From: Rahnella variigena | GTDB lineage: Bacteria; Pseudomonadota; Gammaproteobacteria; Enterobacterales; Enterobacteriaceae | Direction: 5' to 3' | NCBI RefSeq assembly: GCF_003610915.1 | Contig: NZ_NSDJ01000001.1 | Location: 682,001 to 746,000 of the forward strand | Length of the DNA stretch: 64,000 nucleotides | In this document: one piece after another, positions 20,424-31,421 of the stretch | How positions within the stretch are numbered: position 1 is the stretch's first letter | Layout of the letters: each line of letters begins with the position of its first letter | Translations under genes and position numbers: made by a program | Notes under the pieces: generated by a model | The model's database searches: none | The model's input: only the letters and a program-made list of their open reading frames with translations | What the model was told of the DNA's origin: nothing

Positions 20424-21524
20424 TCAGAGCCTCATTGGCATAACGACGTAAGCCGCCGACTGGCTCGCAGCGTCTTCGATCTGCACGCTGGAAACAGAGT
20501 CTGTCAGCAGCAGATTAACGTCTTCGCACTTGAGCGCATTCAGCACGTCGAGCACGTAACTGACGTTAAAGCCGATTTCCATTTCGGTGCCTTCGTAGCC
20601 GACATCCAGAATTTCTTCTGCTTCTTCTTGTTCCGGGTTATTCGCGGTGATTTTCAGCTGGTTATGGCTGACATACAAACGCACGCCGCGGAATTTTTCA
20701 TTGGACAGGATCGCTGCACGGGCAAATGCCTGTTTCAGCAAATCGCACCCGGCCTGCAGCGTTTTGTCCGGATTTTTCGGCAACACGCGGCGATAGTCAG
20801 GAAAACGACCGTCAACCAGTTTGGACGTAAAGATAAAGTCGCCGACGTGAGCACGGATATTGTTGCTGCCGATTTGCAGCTGCAATGTGGTGTCACCGCC
20901 GTCAAGCAGACGCACCAGTTCCATCACGCCTTTACGCGGCACGATGACTGAATGCGACGGCAGAGACTGGCCGATTGGCATCGAACATACGGCCAGACGG
21001 TGACCGTCGGTCGCAACAGTACGCAGTTCTTCACCTTCGGTTTCGAACAACATGCCGTTTAAATAATAACGAACGTCCTGATGCGCCATAGAAAACTGCG
21101 TGGCTTCGATCAGACGTTTCAACGTGGCCTGCGGCAGGGTGAATTCTACTTCGCTTTGCCAGTCGTCGAGATTAGGGAAATCTGTTGCCGGTAAGGTCGA
21201 CAGCGAGAAACGGCTGCGGCCTGATTTTACCAGCATGCGGTCGCCATCGAGAGCAACGGAAATTTCCGCGCCTTCGGGCAATCCACGGCAGATATCAAAG
21301 AATTTACGCGCCGGTACCGTGGTGGCACCCGCTTCATGTGGCTGAGACAGCGCGACTTTCGCCACCATCTCCATTTCCAAATCCGTCCCGGTCAGCGACA
21401 GCGCGCCATCCGTCACCTGTAATAACAGGTTACCCAGAATAGGCAACGTCGGTCGTCCACCCAGCGGGCTACTGACCTGTTGCAGTGGTTTCAGCAAATG
21501 CTCACGTTCAACAATAAATTTCAT
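20424..21524 (-). CDS. dnaN: DNA polymerase III beta subunit (sliding clamp)
   Basis: 366 residues forming three topologically similar clamp domains. MKFIVEREHLLKPLQQVSSPLGGRPTLPILGN and the C-terminal YVVMPMRL are the conserved ends. The clamp encircles DNA and tethers polymerase III and many other factors through a hydrophobic pocket. It begins four bases after the dnaA stop, so the two are translationally close and share the dnaA promoters. Confidence 0.98.
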   Translation of the reverse strand: MKFIVEREHLLKPLQQVSSPLGGRPTLPILGNLLLQVTDGALSLTGTDLEMEMVAKVALSQPHEAGATTVPARKFFDICRGLPEGAEISVALDGDRMLVKSGRSRFSLSTLPATDFPNLDDWQSEVEFTLPQATLKRLIEATQFSMAHQDVRYYLNGMLFETEGEELRTVATDGHRLAVCSMPIGQSLPSHSVIVPRKGVMELVRLLDGGDTTLQLQIGSNNIRAHVGDFIFTSKLVDGRFPDYRRVLPKNPDKTLQAGCDLLKQAFARAAILSNEKFRGVRLYVSHNQLKITANNPEQEEAEEILDVGYEGTEMEIGFNVSYVLDVLNALKCEDVNLLLTDSVSSVQIEDAASQSAAYVVMPMRL

Positions 21525-21528
21525 AGCG

Positions 21529-22920
21529 CTAGGAAGATAATGTTCTGATTAAGTTGGAGAAATCTTCTTTGATGTCGTGACTTTCTTCACGCAACTGCTC
21601 GATTTTACGGCAGGCGTGCAACACCGTGGTATGGTCCCGACCACCGAACGCATCGCCGATTTCTGGCAGGCTGTGGTTGGTCAGCTCTTTCGCCAGCGCC
21701 ATCGCCATCTGGCGTGGGCGGGCTACCGAACGGGAGCGCCGTTTGGAAAGCAGGTCAGCGACCTTGATTTTATAATATTCGGCCACTGTTTTCTGAATAT
21801 TATCGATAGTGACCAGCTTCTCCTGAAGCGCTAACAAATCGCGCAACGCTTCACGAACGAAGTCGATGGTAATCGCACGGCCGGTAAAGTTGGCATTGGC
21901 GATCACGCGGTTCAGTGCGCCTTCAAGCTCACGCACATTAGAACGCAGACGTTTAGCTATAAAGAAGGCAACTTCGCCCGGCAGACGGATATCGTTCTCG
22001 TCGGCCTTTTTCATCAGGATCGCCACGCGGGTTTCTAATTCTGGCGGCTCGATCGCCACCGTCAGGCCCCAGCCGAAACGCGATTTCAGACGATCTTCAA
22101 CACCGTTGATCTCTTTTGGATAACGATCCGAGGTCAGGATGATCTGCTGATTGCCTTCCAGCAGGGCATTAAAGGTGTGGAAGAACTCTTCCTGGGAACG
22201 TTCTTTATTAGCAAAGAATTGGATGTCATCGATGAGCAACGCATCGACTGAACGGTAGTAACGTTTGAACTCTTCAATGGCGTTGTTTTGCAGGGCTTTT
22301 ACCATGTCCTGCACAAAGCGCTCGGAGTGCATGTACACCACTTTTGCATTGGCTTTACGCGCCATGATGCCGTTACCGACCGCATGCAATAAGTGGGTTT
22401 TACCCAGACCGGTGCCACCATAAAGGAAGAGCGGGTTGTAGGCGCCGCCCGGATTGTCCGCCACCTGACGCGCCGCCGCGCGGGCCAGCTGGTTAGACTT
22501 ACCTTCTACGAAGTTATCAAAAGTGTGTTTTGGATTGACGTTCGAGCGGTATGAAAGCTCGGGCTGAACAGGCGAACTGTCCCAGCTCGGACGTGAAGGC
22601 GCCAGACGCGGAATAGCAGGTGCAGTCTGAGAACTGACGCTGGCCGCAACGGGTTGACTGACGCGCTGAATCATGGGTTTGCTGCCGACTTCAAAACGCA
22701 GCAACGGCGCATCCGCCCCACAGAAATCGTTGAGCAAGCCGTTAATATTGTTTAAGTATTTGTCACGAACCCAATCAAGGACAAAACGATTCGGGGCGTA
22801 AAGCGCCAGCGTATTGTCGTTGAGTTCCGCCTGCAGGGGGCGTATCCACATACTGAATTCTGTGGCAGGTAGTTCATCCTGCAAACGGGCAAGACATTGC
22901 TGCCAAAGCGAAAGTGACAC
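21529..22920 (-). CDS. dnaA: Chromosomal replication initiator DnaA
   Basis: 463 residues. Domain I ([29 protein letters not shown]), a Pro/Ser/Ala linker, the AAA+ domain with Walker A GGTGLGKT near 170 and Walker [10 protein letters not shown], then the DNA-binding domain IV with [15 protein letters not shown], which reads TTATCCACA-type boxes. The GTG at 22920 (GTG TCA CTT TCG) follows GGAGTCCGCC and fits the Escherichia start; nine upstream codons are not conserved. Matching DnaA boxes lie in its own upstream region, consistent with autoregulation, and at oriC. Confidence 0.98.
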   Translation of the reverse strand: MSLSLWQQCLARLQDELPATEFSMWIRPLQAELNDNTLALYAPNRFVLDWVRDKYLNNINGLLNDFCGADAPLLRFEVGSKPMIQRVSQPVAASVSSQTAPAIPRLAPSRPSWDSSPVQPELSYRSNVNPKHTFDNFVEGKSNQLARAAARQVADNPGGAYNPLFLYGGTGLGKTHLLHAVGNGIMARKANAKVVYMHSERFVQDMVKALQNNAIEEFKRYYRSVDALLIDDIQFFANKERSQEEFFHTFNALLEGNQQIILTSDRYPKEINGVEDRLKSRFGWGLTVAIEPPELETRVAILMKKADENDIRLPGEVAFFIAKRLRSNVRELEGALNRVIANANFTGRAITIDFVREALRDLLALQEKLVTIDNIQKTVAEYYKIKVADLLSKRRSRSVARPRQMAMALAKELTNHSLPEIGDAFGGRDHTTVLHACRKIEQLREESHDIKEDFSNLIRTLSS

Positions 22921-23182
22921 GGCGGACTCCACTCGAACAAGTATCAAAAAAGAAAAGGATCAGGATATTTTTTAAATCATGATTTTTGGCACACGTCCCG
23001 CCTGCCTGTATAAGGGGATGGGGGAAATTTCTCTCACCACCCTGTCAGTGGCGTAAAGTCACGTGCGAACCGCTTTTTACGGTTTGTGTCGAAAGCTACC
23101 CAGCCGGGATCGCGATCGGAATGGCGGATCATAACGCAATCCGACACAGAGATCCTCCCCTTCCTGACAGTTTAGATCCTTT

Positions 23183-23191
23183 TTATCCACA
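23183..23191 (+). promoter_or_regulatory. Consensus DnaA box upstream of dnaA
   Basis: TTATCCACA, a perfect match to the high-affinity DnaA box, 263 bases before the dnaA start. Confidence 0.8.
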
Positions 23192-23319
23192 GGCAGCGGT
23201 CGGCAAGTGGGTAAGCTTAGCCGATCCTTTTTAAAATAGGCGATGTAATCATCACTGTGGTGAAAAAATAGGAGTCCGCTGAGCTAAATTTCATCACATT
23301 GCGAGAAAGATCTCCGCCC

Positions 23320-23328
23320 TGTGGATAA
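23320..23328 (-). promoter_or_regulatory. Second consensus DnaA box upstream of dnaA
   Basis: TGTGGATAA on the + strand (TTATCCACA on the other), followed by two GATC sites within 15 bases. It faces the box at 23183. Confidence 0.75.
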
Positions 23329-23603
23329 GGATCAGGCGAGGATCCTTGCGATTTACGGCAGAGTCCGTATAATCTTCAGCCCTACGTGTGAAGCCTGTGT
23401 TCCTGATGGTCATAACCAGATGGATATTGCGGTGTGACCACGGGCAATTCTGGTAAACACTTGAACCATTTCTGGCAATGTAAATTGACTCAGGACTGTA
23501 CAGTTATTACAATCCCGCTTCTTTATATGTTGCGACAAAGGCACCGGTCTTTTTTTCGCCGAAATGTCTTCGCGTTTACTGATCAGTAATAATTTAAGTT
23601 TAG

Positions 23604-23756
<153 letters not shown>

Positions 23757-23774
23757 TAAAAGCTAACCTATTTA

Positions 23775-24134
23775 GTGGTTAAGCTCGCTTTTCCCAGGGA
23801 GTTACGTTTGTTAACTCCCCGTCATTTCACTTTCGTCTTCCAGCAGCCACAACGGGCTGGCACGCCGCAAATCACTATACTCGGCCGCCTGAACGAGCTG
23901 GGGCATCCCCGCATCGGTCTCACCGTCGCAAAAAAACACGTCAAACGCGCACATGAACGCAATCGGATTAAACGCCTAACCCGCGAAAGTTTCCGGTTGA
24001 ATCAGCATACGCTGCCGTCGATGGATTTTGTGGTGGTCGCCAAGAAGGGTGTCGCCGATTTAGATAATCGCGCGCTGACGGAAGCGTTGGAGAAATTATG
24101 GCGTCGACATTGCCGACAGGCTCCCGCATCCTGA
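23775..24134 (+). CDS. rnpA: Ribonuclease P protein component
   Basis: 119 residues. The RNR motif region [22 protein letters not shown] binds the RNase P RNA; the protein is the basic cofactor for 5' processing of tRNA precursors. [28 protein letters not shown] is the conserved start, read from a GTG at 23775. Its end overlaps the start of yidD by 37 bases, as in Escherichia, suggesting coupled translation. Confidence 0.97.
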   Translation: MVKLAFPRELRLLTPRHFTFVFQQPQRAGTPQITILGRLNELGHPRIGLTVAKKHVKRAHERNRIKRLTRESFRLNQHTLPSMDFVVVAKKGVADLDNRALTEALEKLWRRHCRQAPAS

Positions 24135-24355
24135 TAAAGCTGATACGTGGTTATCAGTTATTCATCAGTCCGTTGCTCGGGCCACATTGCCGCTTTCGAC
24201 CAACCTGCTCTCAATACGGTATTGAAGCAATTGGTCGTTTTGGCATGTTAAAAGGCAGTTGGTTGACTTTGAAACGCGTATTAAAATGCCATCCTTTGAA
24301 CCCAGGTGGTGATGACCCCGTACCGCCGAAAACCGACAATAACAGAGAACTCTAA
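24098..24355 (+). CDS. yidD: Membrane-protein insertion efficiency factor YidD
   Basis: 85 residues with the family core [21 protein letters not shown] and [17 protein letters not shown], including its three conserved cysteines. It is a small inner-membrane-associated protein thought to help YidC/Sec insert proteins. It overlaps rnpA and ends two bases before yidC. Confidence 0.93.
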   Translation: MASTLPTGSRILIKLIRGYQLFISPLLGPHCRFRPTCSQYGIEAIGRFGMLKGSWLTLKRVLKCHPLNPGGDDPVPPKTDNNREL

Positions 24356-24357
24356 CG

Positions 24358-25992
24358 ATGGATTCGCAACGCAATCTTTTCCTCATCGCTCTGCTGTTCG
24401 TGTCTTTCATGATCTGGCAGGCATGGCAAACGGACCACGCTCCGCAACCGGCCAACCAGACCACGCAACAGACTGCGAACACTGCAAACGGTGATGCTGC
24501 TAACCAGGCTGTTCCTGGTAGCGGACAGGGCAAATTAATTACAGTTAACAGTGATGTGCTGTCATTAACAATCAACACCCGTGGTGGCGACATTGAGCAG
24601 GCTCTGCTGAAGGCTTACCCGACGACTTTGGGCTCTGACCAGCCTTTCCAGTTACTGGAAACCACTCCTAATTTCATCTATCAGGCACAAAGCGGTCTGA
24701 CAGGTAAAAACGGTCCAGATAATCCGGCTAACGGCGAACGTCCTCTGTTCCAGACCAGCTCGGATAACTTCACGATGTCTGAAGGCCAGTCTGAACTGCG
24801 CATTCCGATGACTTACACGGCGGCAAACGGTGCGATTTACACCAAAACCTTCGTGATCAAACGTGGCTCTTACGCGGTGAGTGTTGAATACAATATCAAC
24901 AACACCACAGCAGCTCCGCTTGAACTGACTCTGTTCGGTCAGCTGAAACAAACCACCGAATTGCCTAAGCACCGTGACACCGGCAGCAATAACTTTGCTC
25001 TGCACACGTTCCGCGGCGCGGCATACTCGTCAAGTGATGACAAATATCAGAAGTACGCGTTCGATAAGAGCGAAGTACTGAATGTCACCACTCAGGGCGG
25101 TTGGGTTGCGATGCTGCAGCAGTACTTTGCGACTGCATGGATCCCGTCAGCGAAAGACACCAATACCTTCTTTACCAGCACCAACAACGGCATTTCTTCG
25201 ATTGGTTTCAAAGGCACGCCGTTTACCGTTGCACCAGGCGCACAACAACAAGTGGCTTCCACTCTATGGGTTGGCCCGGAAATTCAGGACAAGATGGCGG
25301 CCATCGCGCCTCACCTTGATCTGACTGTTGACTACGGTTGGTTATGGTTCATCTCTCAGCCACTGTTCAAACTGTTGAAATTCATTCAAGGGTTCGTCGG
25401 TAACTGGGGCTTCTCGATCATCGTAATCACCTTTATTGTCCGCGGTATCATGTACCCACTGACCCGCGCTCAGTACACGTCGATGGCGAAAATGCGTATG
25501 CTGCAGCCAAAACTGGCCGCCATGCGTGAACGTATCGGTGATGACAAACAGCGCATGAGTCAGGAAATGATGGCGCTGTATAAGTCTGAGAAAGTGAACC
25601 CGCTGGGTGGTTGTCTGCCGCTGGTTATTCAGATGCCAATCTTTCTGGCACTGTATTACATGCTGTCTGGTTCCATTGAATTGCGCCACGCGCCATTCAT
25701 CCTGTGGATCCATGACCTGTCAGCGCAAGACCCGTACTACATTCTGCCGGTTCTGATGGGTATCACGATGTTCTTCATTCAGAAGATGTCGCCGACCACC
25801 GTCACTGACCCGATGCAGCAGAAGATCATGACCTTCATGCCGGTCATCTTCACCGTGTTCTTCCTGTGGTTCCCGTCCGGTCTGGTGGTGTACTACATCG
25901 TCAGTAACCTGGTAACCATTCTCCAGCAGCAGCTGATTTATCGCGGGCTGGAAAAACGTGGCCTGCACAGCCGCGACAAGAAAAAGTCATAA
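24358..25992 (+). CDS. yidC: Membrane protein insertase YidC
   Basis: 544 residues, near the Escherichia length. An N-terminal anchor ([18 protein letters not shown]), a large periplasmic P1 domain (about 30-340), then five conserved C-terminal helices with the hydrophilic groove. [29 protein letters not shown] holds the groove arginine. It inserts small membrane proteins such as the ATP synthase c and a subunits (also encoded in this window) and helps SecYEG. The coding sequence is followed by a terminator, unlike a direct run into mnmE. Confidence 0.97.
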   Translation: MDSQRNLFLIALLFVSFMIWQAWQTDHAPQPANQTTQQTANTANGDAANQAVPGSGQGKLITVNSDVLSLTINTRGGDIEQALLKAYPTTLGSDQPFQLLETTPNFIYQAQSGLTGKNGPDNPANGERPLFQTSSDNFTMSEGQSELRIPMTYTAANGAIYTKTFVIKRGSYAVSVEYNINNTTAAPLELTLFGQLKQTTELPKHRDTGSNNFALHTFRGAAYSSSDDKYQKYAFDKSEVLNVTTQGGWVAMLQQYFATAWIPSAKDTNTFFTSTNNGISSIGFKGTPFTVAPGAQQQVASTLWVGPEIQDKMAAIAPHLDLTVDYGWLWFISQPLFKLLKFIQGFVGNWGFSIIVITFIVRGIMYPLTRAQYTSMAKMRMLQPKLAAMRERIGDDKQRMSQEMMALYKSEKVNPLGGCLPLVIQMPIFLALYYMLSGSIELRHAPFILWIHDLSAQDPYYILPVLMGITMFFIQKMSPTTVTDPMQQKIMTFMPVIFTVFFLWFPSGLVVYYIVSNLVTILQQQLIYRGLEKRGLHSRDKKKS

Positions 25993-26044
25993 GTGAATGT
26001 CAGGGCGGCTTTCGTCCTGACCGCTAAACTTGATGATAAAAGAC

Positions 26045-26069
26045 AAAGGCGGTCATTTGACCGCCTTTT
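26045..26069 (+). terminator. Terminator/attenuator between yidC and mnmE
   Basis: AAAGGCGGTCA-TT-TGACCGCCTTTT is a strong stem with a short U-run, 35 bases before the mnmE start. A separate inverted repeat (GTCAGG...CCTGAC, 25999-26021) precedes it. Confidence 0.75.
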
Positions 26070-26104
26070 GCATATCCATAAAAAGACCAACAGAGATCAT
26101 TGCT

Positions 26105-27469
26105 ATGAGCACCTCAGATACCATTATTGCCCAGGCAACCCCACCCGGCCGCGGTGGTGTGGGCATTTTGCGCATTTCCGGCCGTGCGGCGCGTGATGTG
26201 GCACAGGCTGTCTTAGGTAAACTGCCCAAGCCGCGTTATGCCGATTATCTGCCGTTTCAGGATGCAGACGGCAGCACGCTGGATCAGGGCATCGCGCTGT
26301 GGTTTCCCGGCCCGAATTCCTTCACCGGTGAAGACGTGCTTGAGCTGCAAGGCCACGGCGGCCCTGTGATCCTGGATTTGCTGCTTAAACGCATTATCGC
26401 GCTGGAAAACGTGCGCATTGCGCGTCCGGGCGAATTCTCTGAGCGTGCTTTCCTCAACGATAAGCTCGATCTGGCACAGGCAGAGGCGATTGCCGATCTT
26501 ATCGACGCCAGTTCCGAGCAGGCCGCACGTTCTGCAGTTAACTCACTTCAGGGCGCTTTCTCTCACCGTATTCATCATCTGGTGGAAGCACTCACTCACC
26601 TGCGGATCTTTGTTGAAGCCGCTATCGACTTCCCGGATGAAGAAATCGACTTCCTGTCTGACGGCAAAATCGAAGCCAAACTCAATACAGTGATGGGCGA
26701 TCTGGATGCGGTACGTGCTGAAGCACGTCAGGGCAGCTTGCTGCGCGAAGGGATGAAAGTGGTAATTGCCGGGCGTCCGAACGCCGGTAAATCCAGCCTG
26801 CTGAACGCGCTGGCCGGTCGTGAAGCGGCGATCGTTACCGATATCGCGGGCACCACGCGTGACGTTTTACGCGAACACATCCACCTCGACGGTATGCCTT
26901 TGCATATTATCGACACCGCCGGGTTACGCGAAGCCAGCGATGAAGTTGAGCGCATTGGTATTGAACGTGCATGGAATGAGATCGAACAGGCTGACTTAGT
27001 GCTGTTTATGGTAGATGGCACCACAACCGCCGCGACTGAGCCCGCGGAAATCTGGCCAGAGTTTATGGCACGTCTGCCCGCGTCTTTACCGATTGTCGTT
27101 GTGCGTAATAAAGCCGATATCACCGGCGAAGCATTGGGGCAAACCGAAGTAAATGGTCACTCACTTATTCGGCTTTCAGCCCGAACCGGCGATGGCGTTG
27201 ATCTGCTGCGTGACCATCTGAAACAGGTCATGGGCTTTAATCACAATATGGAAGGTGGATTCCTCGCCCGTCGCCGTCATCTGCACGCACTGGAAGACGC
27301 CGCACAGCATCTGGTTCAGGGTAAAGACCAGCTGCTTGGCGCCCGGGCCGGTGAATTACTGGCAGAGGAACTGCGCATGGCGCAGCAGTCGCTGAGCGAA
27401 ATCACTGGCGAATTTACGTCGGATGACTTGCTGGGGCGCATCTTCTCCAGCTTCTGTATCGGTAAGTAA
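26105..27469 (+). CDS. mnmE: tRNA modification GTPase MnmE
   Basis: 454 residues. An N-terminal formyl-tetrahydrofolate-binding domain, a helical domain with an inserted G domain (G1 GRPNAGKSS from 223, G3 DTAG at 270, NKAD), and the C-terminal CIGK with the conserved Cys. With MnmG (encoded at 60825-62714) it adds the carboxymethylaminomethyl group to U34 of certain tRNAs. The ATG at 26105 ([21 protein letters not shown]) is chosen over upstream in-frame codons lying in the terminator region. Confidence 0.97.
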   Translation: MSTSDTIIAQATPPGRGGVGILRISGRAARDVAQAVLGKLPKPRYADYLPFQDADGSTLDQGIALWFPGPNSFTGEDVLELQGHGGPVILDLLLKRIIALENVRIARPGEFSERAFLNDKLDLAQAEAIADLIDASSEQAARSAVNSLQGAFSHRIHHLVEALTHLRIFVEAAIDFPDEEIDFLSDGKIEAKLNTVMGDLDAVRAEARQGSLLREGMKVVIAGRPNAGKSSLLNALAGREAAIVTDIAGTTRDVLREHIHLDGMPLHIIDTAGLREASDEVERIGIERAWNEIEQADLVLFMVDGTTTAATEPAEIWPEFMARLPASLPIVVVRNKADITGEALGQTEVNGHSLIRLSARTGDGVDLLRDHLKQVMGFNHNMEGGFLARRRHLHALEDAAQHLVQGKDQLLGARAGELLAEELRMAQQSLSEITGEFTSDDLLGRIFSSFCIGK

Positions 27470-27489
27470 TCCGCCCTTCGCATCAAACA

Positions 27490-27518
27490 AAACCCACATT
27501 GCAAAATGTGGGTTTTTT
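27490..27518. terminator. Bidirectional terminator after mnmE
   Basis: AACCCACATT and AATGTGGGTT pair, followed by TTTT on the + strand and a comparable run (TTTTGTTTG) on the other. It serves mnmE and the convergent dehydrogenase gene. Confidence 0.85.
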
Positions 27519-27540
27519 ATTGTATTCAAAGTATTACAGC

Positions 27541-28140
27541 TTACCAGACTTTATAAACACGTCCGGTCTGCGCCCCTTCCACGCTGCGGCGATACGCTTT
27601 CGCCACGCGAGCCGCCGGAGCGGCTTCAAAGCCCGAGAAGAACGGGCCGTAAGCTTTCAGCGACTCTTCTACTACGGTCGGGCTGACCACGTTGATGCGG
27701 ATGCCGCGTGGCAGTTCAATCGCCGCACCACGGACAAAACCTTCCACAGCCGCATTGACCGTGGTGGCGTTTGCGCCCTGACGGATAGGTTCATCAGCAA
27801 TGATCCCGCTGGTCAGGGTGACGGAGCCGCCATCTTTAAGGAATGACTGACCGATCAGCGCAATGCGTACCTGCCCGAGCAGTTTATCCTGCAAGCCGAT
27901 ATTGAATTGCTCTGCGGTCATTTCAGTCAGCGGGCCAAAGTGCAGGCTGCCGGTCGTCGCGATAATCGCATCGACTTTCCCGGTACTTTTGAAAAGCGCT
28001 TTTACGCTGTTTTCATCGGTGATATCGACCTGAAAATCACCGCGCGTCTTGCCTGCGGTGATAATTTCATGTTCTGCCCCGAATTCCCGGATCACCGCTT
28101 TACCCAATGTACCCGTCCCGCCAATCACTAAAATTTTCAT
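27541..28140 (-). CDS. Atypical short-chain dehydrogenase (PRK07578-like)
   Basis: 199 residues, a single Rossmann domain with the NAD(P) loop GGTGTLG at 7-13 and later blocks VDAIIATTGSLHFGPL, GSVTLTSGI and LPRGIRINVVSPTVV. The usual catalytic Tyr-x-x-x-Lys is absent; that stretch reads GANATTVNAAVEG, as in one known atypical subfamily. Substrate unknown. The ATG at 28140 (MKILVIGG) is selected; 14 upstream codons are not conserved. It is divergent from a LysR regulator 100 bases away, which probably controls it. Confidence 0.82.
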   Translation of the reverse strand: MKILVIGGTGTLGKAVIREFGAEHEIITAGKTRGDFQVDITDENSVKALFKSTGKVDAIIATTGSLHFGPLTEMTAEQFNIGLQDKLLGQVRIALIGQSFLKDGGSVTLTSGIIADEPIRQGANATTVNAAVEGFVRGAAIELPRGIRINVVSPTVVEESLKAYGPFFSGFEAAPAARVAKAYRRSVEGAQTGRVYKVW

Positions 28141-28240
28141 CACAGCTTCCTCAACGTTGTTTGTTGGATCATCTTTCACCAAACTGAGAGTTAGATATAG
28201 ACTCGTATTATTCGTTCTGTACTAACTCAGGGTTTGTAAT

Positions 28241-29128
28241 GTGGATAAGCTGCGGAATATTGAAGTCTTTGTCAGCGTAGTAGAATCCGGAAATTTCAGC
28301 ACTGCGGCGGAAAAACTGGGGATTTCGGCGGTGATGGTCGGTAAACACATTCAGCAACTGGAAAAACATCTCAATGCCCGTCTGCTGCAACGCACTACGC
28401 GCAGGCAAAGCCTGACCGATGCCGGTGAAGTGTTTTATGAAAACGGCAAACGGGTGCTGGATCAGATGAAATTCACGGAAAGCGCGATGGAAAGCCTGCA
28501 AAGCGTACCGACCGGATTGCTGCGGGTCAGCGCGCCGGTATCCCTTGGCTCGAGCGTTATAGCACCGATGCTGGCCCGTTATCTGCAAACACATCCCAAA
28601 GTGAATGTAGAGCTGATACTGAGTAACGCGAGGGTGGATTTGATCGGCGAAGGTTTTGACGCAGCAATTCGTATTGGCGAAATCGGCGATGACCGGCTGG
28701 TCGCGAAGCCGATGAAACCTTATGAAATGGTGATCTGCGCGTCTCCGGGGTATTTGCAGCAGTTCGGCACGCCCGCGACGCCCGAAGACCTGAAAACGCA
28801 TCCGTGTCTGGTGCATACCGTCTGGAATCAGAGCGAAGGCTGGCATCTGGCGAATGCAGAACGCACCACGTCAGCGTGGCCGGTTAACAGCCGCTATGTG
28901 TCCAACGACGGTCATGCGCTGCGTGCTGCGGCACTGGAAGGCGCCGGTTTGCTGTTGCAGCCCAAAGTCCTGCTGGCGGAGGATATCGCCAGCGGCAAGC
29001 TGATCCCGGTGCTGGAGTCTTTTATCCCGAAACCCCGGGTGGTGCATCTGGTGTATCTGCCTGATTTCAGGCCGCGCGCTAAACTGACCAGCCTGATTAA
29101 CTACATGACTGAAAACACTTTTTACTGA
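28241..29128 (+). CDS. LysR-family transcriptional regulator
   Basis: 295 residues. The N-terminal winged helix (residues 1-60, FVSVVESGNFSTAAEKLGISAVMVGKHIQQLE) is followed by a two-lobed inducer-binding domain (RLVAKPMKPYEMVICASPGYL). The start is GTG at 28241. It diverges from the short-chain dehydrogenase, the classic layout in which a LysR protein activates its neighbour and represses itself. It belongs to the large CrgA/DmlR-like group; the ligand is unknown. Confidence 0.88.
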   Translation: MDKLRNIEVFVSVVESGNFSTAAEKLGISAVMVGKHIQQLEKHLNARLLQRTTRRQSLTDAGEVFYENGKRVLDQMKFTESAMESLQSVPTGLLRVSAPVSLGSSVIAPMLARYLQTHPKVNVELILSNARVDLIGEGFDAAIRIGEIGDDRLVAKPMKPYEMVICASPGYLQQFGTPATPEDLKTHPCLVHTVWNQSEGWHLANAERTTSAWPVNSRYVSNDGHALRAAALEGAGLLLQPKVLLAEDIASGKLIPVLESFIPKPRVVHLVYLPDFRPRAKLTSLINYMTENTFY

Positions 29129-29142
29129 TCACTGCGCAAAAC

Positions 29143-29180
29143 AAAAAGCGGTAAGTGATCGCTCACTACCGCTCAGTTTT
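29143..29180. terminator. Bidirectional terminator between lysR and the chemoreceptor gene
   Basis: AGCGGTAAGTGA and TCACTACCGCT pair around a short loop. The + strand continues CAGTTTTG and the - strand TTTTTGTTTTG. Confidence 0.75.
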
Positions 29181-29202
29181 GAACATTTTGAATCAGACGA
29201 AA

Positions 29203-31098
29203 TCAGAGCTTAAAGCCCGCAACCACGGTTTCCAGCTGAACGGTCTGATCCTGCATCGCCTGCGCGGCGGCAGAAACCTGTTCGACCAGCGCGGCGTTCT
29301 GCTGCGTGGCGTTATCCAGCTGCGTGATGGCCACGTTTACCTGCTCGATGCCCAGACTTTGCTCCTGACTGGAAGACATGATTTCGTTCATCAGTGTCGC
29401 CACGTTGTTCACGCCGCCCATGACTTCATCCATTGTCGTCCCCGCCGTTGCCACCAGATTGCTGCCGGTGGAAATATCCGCCACAGAATCTTCAATCAAC
29501 TTTTTGATTTCACGCGCAGAGGTCGCCGAGCGTTGCGCCAGACTGCGCACTTCGGAGGCCACCACGGCAAAACCGCGCCCCTGTTCACCGGCACGCGCTG
29601 CTTCTACCGCCGCATTCAGCGCCAGAATGTTGGTCTGGAAAGCGATGCCGTCGATCACACTGATGATATCGACGATTTTGTGGGAGGAACGGGTGATCGA
29701 CCCCATCGTTTCAACCACCTGCTTCACCACTTCCGAACCTTTTTCCGCGACTGCCGATGCATCACGCGCCAGCTGGTTAGCGCCCTCCGCATTGGCTGCA
29801 TTTTGCTTAACGGTGCTGGTCAGCTGTTCCATTGAGGCTGCCGTTTCGACAATTGAGCTGGCCTGTTCTTCAGTTCGCGCGGACAAGTCCAGGTTACCGC
29901 TGGCAATCTGGCGCGACGCCGAGGTAATCGCCAGACTGCTGTCACCGACCTGACGCAAAATGGATTGCAGGAAAGACAGGAAGCTGTTGAAACTCTGGTT
30001 GATCTGATTGAACTCAGGACTGCGGCTGTCCGGTAAGCGTCGGGTTAAATCCGCGCCGCCCGCTGAAAGCTGAGCGATATTTTTATTCAGTGCTGCAAGC
30101 TGGCGCATAAACACTTTAATCGCCGCAATCAGTACAATCAGCAGCAGTAAGACCATCGGGATTTGTACCAGCCCGAGACTCGTCAGAATGCTATGGCTGC
30201 GCGCCAGCAACTGACTGGTCGGCATATCGGTGGCGATATACCACGGGCCCTGAATTTTACTCATGAACATCGTATGCGACGTGCCGTCGTTGTCGTAATC
30301 CGCCACCAGAGAGGATTGATCGTTAATCTGATCCAGACCTTTGCGGATTTGCATCGCCAGCGGAGAAGTTTCGCCCAGAGACGCCAGTTTCGGCAGCTTT
30401 TCATCCGTGGAATGGCTGGTCCCGACAATGGTGCCGTCTTTCTCCACAATATAAATTGTCGCGTGAACCTTTTTCTCCATTTCCGTCACCAGCTGGTTAA
30501 AGAAGCCCAGCGTCACGTCGATAGTGGCAACGCCCCACTGTTTGTCGCCTTTATAAATCGGCATCGCACAGTTGGTGCGTGGCTGGGTGCTGGCGTCATC
30601 GAAATAGGCCGGAGCCCAGACGCACTGCCCCTTTTCACCTTTAGATGCTGCGAGATACCAGGACTGATCGAAATAATTCGGCGATTCTGCGCTGTTCCAG
30701 AAAGTATTCACCGTCAGCTGATTATTACTGTTCCGGGCAAAGAAGGTGCTGAATTTGATTTTTGCGGGATCGCGCTGGTTCGGCAACGGCCAGATACCGC
30801 CACCAAACACGGCGGCATCACCATACTGATCAACCAGAGCAGGCAGCAGCCGGTCGATACTGTCGCTGTCCATTTGTGCGACGGTCTGGGTGATGGTGCG
30901 TACCTGAGACTCAACTTTATTCAGGCGATCGTTAATGGCGACGGCCACATCATCCACCTGGTTAGCCACCAGATTACTTTCCGTTTGTTTCAGCTGAGGA
31001 GCAATAAAGACCTGGATCACGATAAGCGTAACGATGACCAGCACAATAAAAAACAAGCTGATCAATGCGATAAAGCGGGATTGCGTTGTTTTTAACAT
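29203..31098 (-). CDS. Methyl-accepting chemotaxis protein
   Basis: 631 residues. Helix 1 (about 9-33), a large periplasmic double-Cache-like sensor with WYLAASKG and GVATIDVTL, helix 2 near 290-317, a HAMP segment, then the cytoplasmic signalling rod with the hairpin tip [37 protein letters not shown]. It reports small molecules to CheA/CheW. The C-terminus ends VAGFKL, without the CheR/CheB-binding pentapeptide of Tar/Tsr. The ATG at 31098 (MLKTTQSRF) begins a proper anchor; 18 upstream codons are rejected. A FliA-like promoter lies just upstream. The ligand is unknown. Confidence 0.92.
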   Translation of the reverse strand: MLKTTQSRFIALISLFFIVLVIVTLIVIQVFIAPQLKQTESNLVANQVDDVAVAINDRLNKVESQVRTITQTVAQMDSDSIDRLLPALVDQYGDAAVFGGGIWPLPNQRDPAKIKFSTFFARNSNNQLTVNTFWNSAESPNYFDQSWYLAASKGEKGQCVWAPAYFDDASTQPRTNCAMPIYKGDKQWGVATIDVTLGFFNQLVTEMEKKVHATIYIVEKDGTIVGTSHSTDEKLPKLASLGETSPLAMQIRKGLDQINDQSSLVADYDNDGTSHTMFMSKIQGPWYIATDMPTSQLLARSHSILTSLGLVQIPMVLLLLIVLIAAIKVFMRQLAALNKNIAQLSAGGADLTRRLPDSRSPEFNQINQSFNSFLSFLQSILRQVGDSSLAITSASRQIASGNLDLSARTEEQASSIVETAASMEQLTSTVKQNAANAEGANQLARDASAVAEKGSEVVKQVVETMGSITRSSHKIVDIISVIDGIAFQTNILALNAAVEAARAGEQGRGFAVVASEVRSLAQRSATSAREIKKLIEDSVADISTGSNLVATAGTTMDEVMGGVNNVATLMNEIMSSSQEQSLGIEQVNVAITQLDNATQQNAALVEQVSAAAQAMQDQTVQLETVVAGFKL

Positions 31099-31142
31099 TT
31101 TAGGGTACTCACAGGCGAAGCAGCGAGATCGCTGCTTAACTA

Positions 31143-31169
31143 GTAACGGCATTTTCTGACGATTCTTTA
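31143..31169 (-). promoter_or_regulatory. Putative sigma-28 (FliA) promoter of the chemoreceptor gene
   Basis: TAAA, a 15-base spacer, then GCCGTTAC fit the flagellar consensus TAAA-N15-GCCGATAA with two mismatches. It is 45 bases before the chemoreceptor start. The remaining gap to yieE (31170-31421) is AT-rich and shows no gene; it should carry the yieE promoter. Confidence 0.6.
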
Positions 31170-31421
31170 TGTTGCTATAGTAGATATATCTGGAACCCGG
31201 ATCGTATGAGTGAAAATCCAGAACATCATTCCGATGAGATTTCTTCTCAACTGGCGATTAAAACTGTGATTTGTTTCACTTTATGGTGATGAAAATCTGT
31301 CTGAAAAGTGAATGAAGTGTGCGCCACTGCGAGTTTTAAGCGGTTTTTAATGATTTCTCTTAATGTTATTCTTTAGAACAATTGAGAAAATACGGTCGAA
31401 CCATTAATCATGGAGTGAACA

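Noticed and set aside
22986..23234. 82-codon frame in the dnaA-rpmH gap
   Set aside because: It covers DnaA boxes and a GATC cluster that explain the sequence better; no ribosome site.
28240..28248. TGTGGATAA DnaA-box match at the LysR gene start
   Set aside because: It is part of the coding start (GTG GAT AAG) far from replication genes; a 9-base match is expected by chance in a window this long.
30163..31095. 310-codon frame opposite the chemoreceptor gene
   Set aside because: Long only because the real gene has few stop-complement codons; no domain seen.
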